Source: Galbibacter sp038433465
GTDB lineage: Bacteria; Bacteroidota; Bacteroidia; Flavobacteriales; Flavobacteriaceae
DNA length: 64,000 nt
Direction: 5' to 3'
NCBI RefSeq assembly: GCF_038433465.1
Contig: NZ_JAESVF010000010.1
Location: forward strand, 1-64,000
Part shown: piece after piece, positions 62,409 to 64,000 of the stretch
Position numbering within the stretch: the stretch's first letter is position 1
How the letters are laid out: every line of letters begins with the position of its first letter
Notes under the pieces: generated by a model
What the model saw: the letters and a program-made list of their open reading frames with translations, nothing else
Databases searched by the model: none
Told to the model about the DNA's origin: nothing
Program-made: the position numbers and the translations under genes

Positions 62409-63569
62409 ATGAATAACTTCCCGAAGAAATTAGCTAAAAAACTAGCCAGTAGAGAAAGCGAAAATGCACTTCGAACCTTGCCAATAGCATCTGGTTTGGT
62501 CGATTTTTCTTCGAACGATTATTTAGGTTTTTCTGCTGAAGAAACAATTTTTACGCAGGCGCAACAATTACTTTCTGATAGAAACATCCATGCAAATGGA
62601 GCAACAGGTTCTCGGTTAATTACGGGCAATCACAATTTGTACACCACTGTAGAAACAAAAATTAAAACTTTTCATAAAAGTGAAGAAGCTTTAGTTTTTA
62701 ATTCGGGTTACGATGCCAATATTGGTTTTTTTTCATCGGTGCCTCAGCGTGGCGATGTGGTGTTGTTTGACGAGTTTATTCATGCGAGTATCCGCGATGG
62801 AATTCAGCTTAGCAATTCAAAATCTTATAAATTCAAGCATAACGATTTAAAGCATTTAGAAACATTAATCACAAAATTTTCTTCCGAAGAAAATGAAATC
62901 TATGTTGTAACAGAAGCTGTGTTTTCGATGGATGGCGATAGCCCAGATTTAAAAGCATTGGCTAAGTTGTGTTCAGAACATCAAGTGTGTTTGGTGGTCG
63001 ATGAAGCACATTCGGTAGGGGTTTACGGAACTCATGGAGAAGGTTTGGTGTCGAGTTTATCACTCGAAGCTTCAGTTTTTGCACGTATTATTACATTTGG
63101 AAAAGCATTTGGATGTCACGGCGCTTGCATTTTAGGAAGTGAACAATTGAAATCGTATTTAATAAATTTTTCAAGAAGTTTTATTTATACAACTGGTTTG
63201 CCACCGCATTCGTTGGCAACCATTTTAAGTGTGTATTTACAGTTGGAAAACAAAGAGCTTTTGTTTGAAAAGCGACAAGAAAAATTAAAAGCAAACATTC
63301 AATATTTTCAAAGTACTTGGAATAATTTGTTTGCGGATAACTCTATAAAATACATCAAAAGTGAGTCGGCAATTCAATGTTTTGTGATTCCAGGAAATGA
63401 AAGAGTAAAATTAATAGCCGAGAAATTAAAAGAAAAAGGATACAATGTAAAACCAATTTTGTCGCCAACAATTCCTAAAGGAGAAGAGCGTTTGCGCTTT
63501 TGTATGCATAGTTTTAATACTTTTGACGAAATTTCTGAAGTTTTAAACTTACTTCTCCTACTTATATAA
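62409..63569 (+). CDS. bioF: 8-amino-7-oxononanoate synthase
   Basis: From the ATG giving MNNFPKKLAKKLASRE, the 386-residue PLP enzyme condenses pimeloyl-ACP or pimeloyl-CoA with alanine in biotin synthesis. Signature parts are VDFSSNDYLGFS, GATGSRLITGNH, DEFIHASIRDG, DEAHSVGVYG and ITFGKAFGCHGA, where the Lys binds PLP. A TTG frame extends to 62388 but the ATG follows a purine-rich AGAGGA and is preferred. bioF is followed by bioD after 45 bases, so they form a biotin operon. Close relatives such as 2-amino-3-oxobutyrate CoA ligase are less likely given bioD. Confidence 0.9.
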   Translation: MNNFPKKLAKKLASRESENALRTLPIASGLVDFSSNDYLGFSAEETIFTQAQQLLSDRNIHANGATGSRLITGNHNLYTTVETKIKTFHKSEEALVFNSGYDANIGFFSSVPQRGDVVLFDEFIHASIRDGIQLSNSKSYKFKHNDLKHLETLITKFSSEENEIYVVTEAVFSMDGDSPDLKALAKLCSEHQVCLVVDEAHSVGVYGTHGEGLVSSLSLEASVFARIITFGKAFGCHGACILGSEQLKSYLINFSRSFIYTTGLPPHSLATILSVYLQLENKELLFEKRQEKLKANIQYFQSTWNNLFADNSIKYIKSESAIQCFVIPGNERVKLIAEKLKEKGYNVKPILSPTIPKGEERLRFCMHSFNTFDEISEVLNLLLLLI

Positions 63570-63614
63570 ACTGTTTTTGTAAATTAGATTCAATACTACT
63601 ATAAAAATTACCCT

Positions 63615-64000
63615 ATGAAGTCTCGTTATTTTGTAACTGGTATTTCTACTGAGGTTGGAAAAACCATTGCTTCGGCCATTATTGTTGAAGCCTTAGAAGC
63701 CGATTACTGGAAGCCTATTCAATCTGGAGATTTAGACAATTCTGATAGCCAGAAAGTACATACGTTAATATCAAATACCGAAAGTAAATTCCATCCTAAC
63801 AGTTACGCGCTTAAAGTACCAATTAGTCCGCATGCAGCCGCTGCAATTGATAATGTAGTTATCGATATTGATAAAATAAAAGTTCCAGAAACCGAAAACA
63901 GACTCGTTATTGAAGGTGCTGGTGGGATTTTAGTTCCGTTGAACGATACTAATACCATTATGGATATTATCAAACCAACGTATAAAATTATTGTGGTTTC
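63615..64000 (+). CDS. bioD: Dethiobiotin synthetase, N-terminal part (cut by window edge)
   Basis: The reading frame from ATG at 63615 is open to the window end (128 codons). It encodes MKSRYFVTGISTEVGKTIAS, the P-loop of dethiobiotin synthetase, then YWKPIQSGD and VIEGAGGILVPL, both conserved in BioD. The enzyme closes the ureido ring of dethiobiotin from diaminopelargonate, CO2 and ATP. It follows bioF on the same strand. The C-terminal third lies outside the window. Confidence 0.93.
   Translation, partial: MKSRYFVTGISTEVGKTIASAIIVEALEADYWKPIQSGDLDNSDSQKVHTLISNTESKFHPNSYALKVPISPHAAAAIDNVVIDIDKIKVPETENRLVIEGAGGILVPLNDTNTIMDIIKPTYKIIVV

Overview
The window reads as chromosome of a member of the Bacteroidota, most likely a marine or aquatic Flavobacteriaceae. 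The DNA is AT-rich. Promoters match the Bacteroidetes sigma-A pattern (TTTG, about 19 bases, TAnnTTTG), and start codons mostly lack Shine-Dalgarno sequences. Respiration runs through alternative complex III (act genes), one surface protein ends in a type IX secretion sorting domain, and several families are typical of the group (DUF2723, DUF3341, DUF4301, SprB repeats, TonB-dependent receptors with a carboxypeptidase-like N-terminal domain). No species is assigned.

Layout. 1-2.1 kb: 3' end of an RHS/YD-repeat protein, an overlapping small lipoprotein, and a decayed ISAon1-type transposase fragment. 2.1-14.2 kb: housekeeping and envelope genes (glycosylasparaginase, cutC, membrane metallophosphoesterase, a thioredoxin without its cysteines, polysaccharide deacetylase, a large DUF2723 membrane protein, tRNA-Gln, an S9 peptidase and a PagL-like lipid A deacylase). 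14.3-19.2 kb: rimP-nusA-infB behind a terminator-like leader hairpin. 19.8-31.4 kb: one long respiratory operon, actABCDEF followed by cytochrome c oxidase subunits II and I. 31.9-33.2 kb: ahcY with a foldable leader. 33.4-37.9 kb: a phosphopantetheinyl transferase, then tightly overlapping genes for a thiamine-binding protein, a PnuC/PnuT transporter, a NadR-like kinase and DUF4301, followed by a glyoxalase-fold protein. 38.2-43.2 kb: two tandem 100-residue secreted paralogues, a sigma-54 response regulator and a convergent hybrid histidine kinase. 43.3-45.9 kb: a TPP riboswitch controlling a TonB-dependent receptor. 46-52 kb: lipoproteins, greA behind its own terminator-like hairpin, a sugar isomerase-like protein, a CYTH enzyme and DNA polymerase IV. 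52-57 kb: a 1552-residue secreted nuclease-like protein. 57.7-61.8 kb: M13 and M61 metallopeptidases. 61.9-64 kb: an ABM-domain lipoprotein and the start of a biotin operon (bioF, bioD cut by the window edge).

How parts work together. The act/cox operon forms a quinol-to-oxygen branch without quinol:cytochrome bc1; oxidase subunit III must be elsewhere. The TPP-riboswitch receptor (outer membrane) and the thiamine-binding/PnuT/kinase/DUF4301 genes 6 kb away (inner membrane and cytoplasm) look like two halves of a thiamine uptake and salvage route whose kinase and DUF4301 steps are not assigned. Two transcription-factor operons (rimP-nusA-infB and greA) each have an intrinsic-terminator-like hairpin between promoter and start codon, which suggests attenuation. 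Several families of dispersed palindromic intergenic repeats are present; the clearest is a 125-140 bp element found in two opposite-facing copies.
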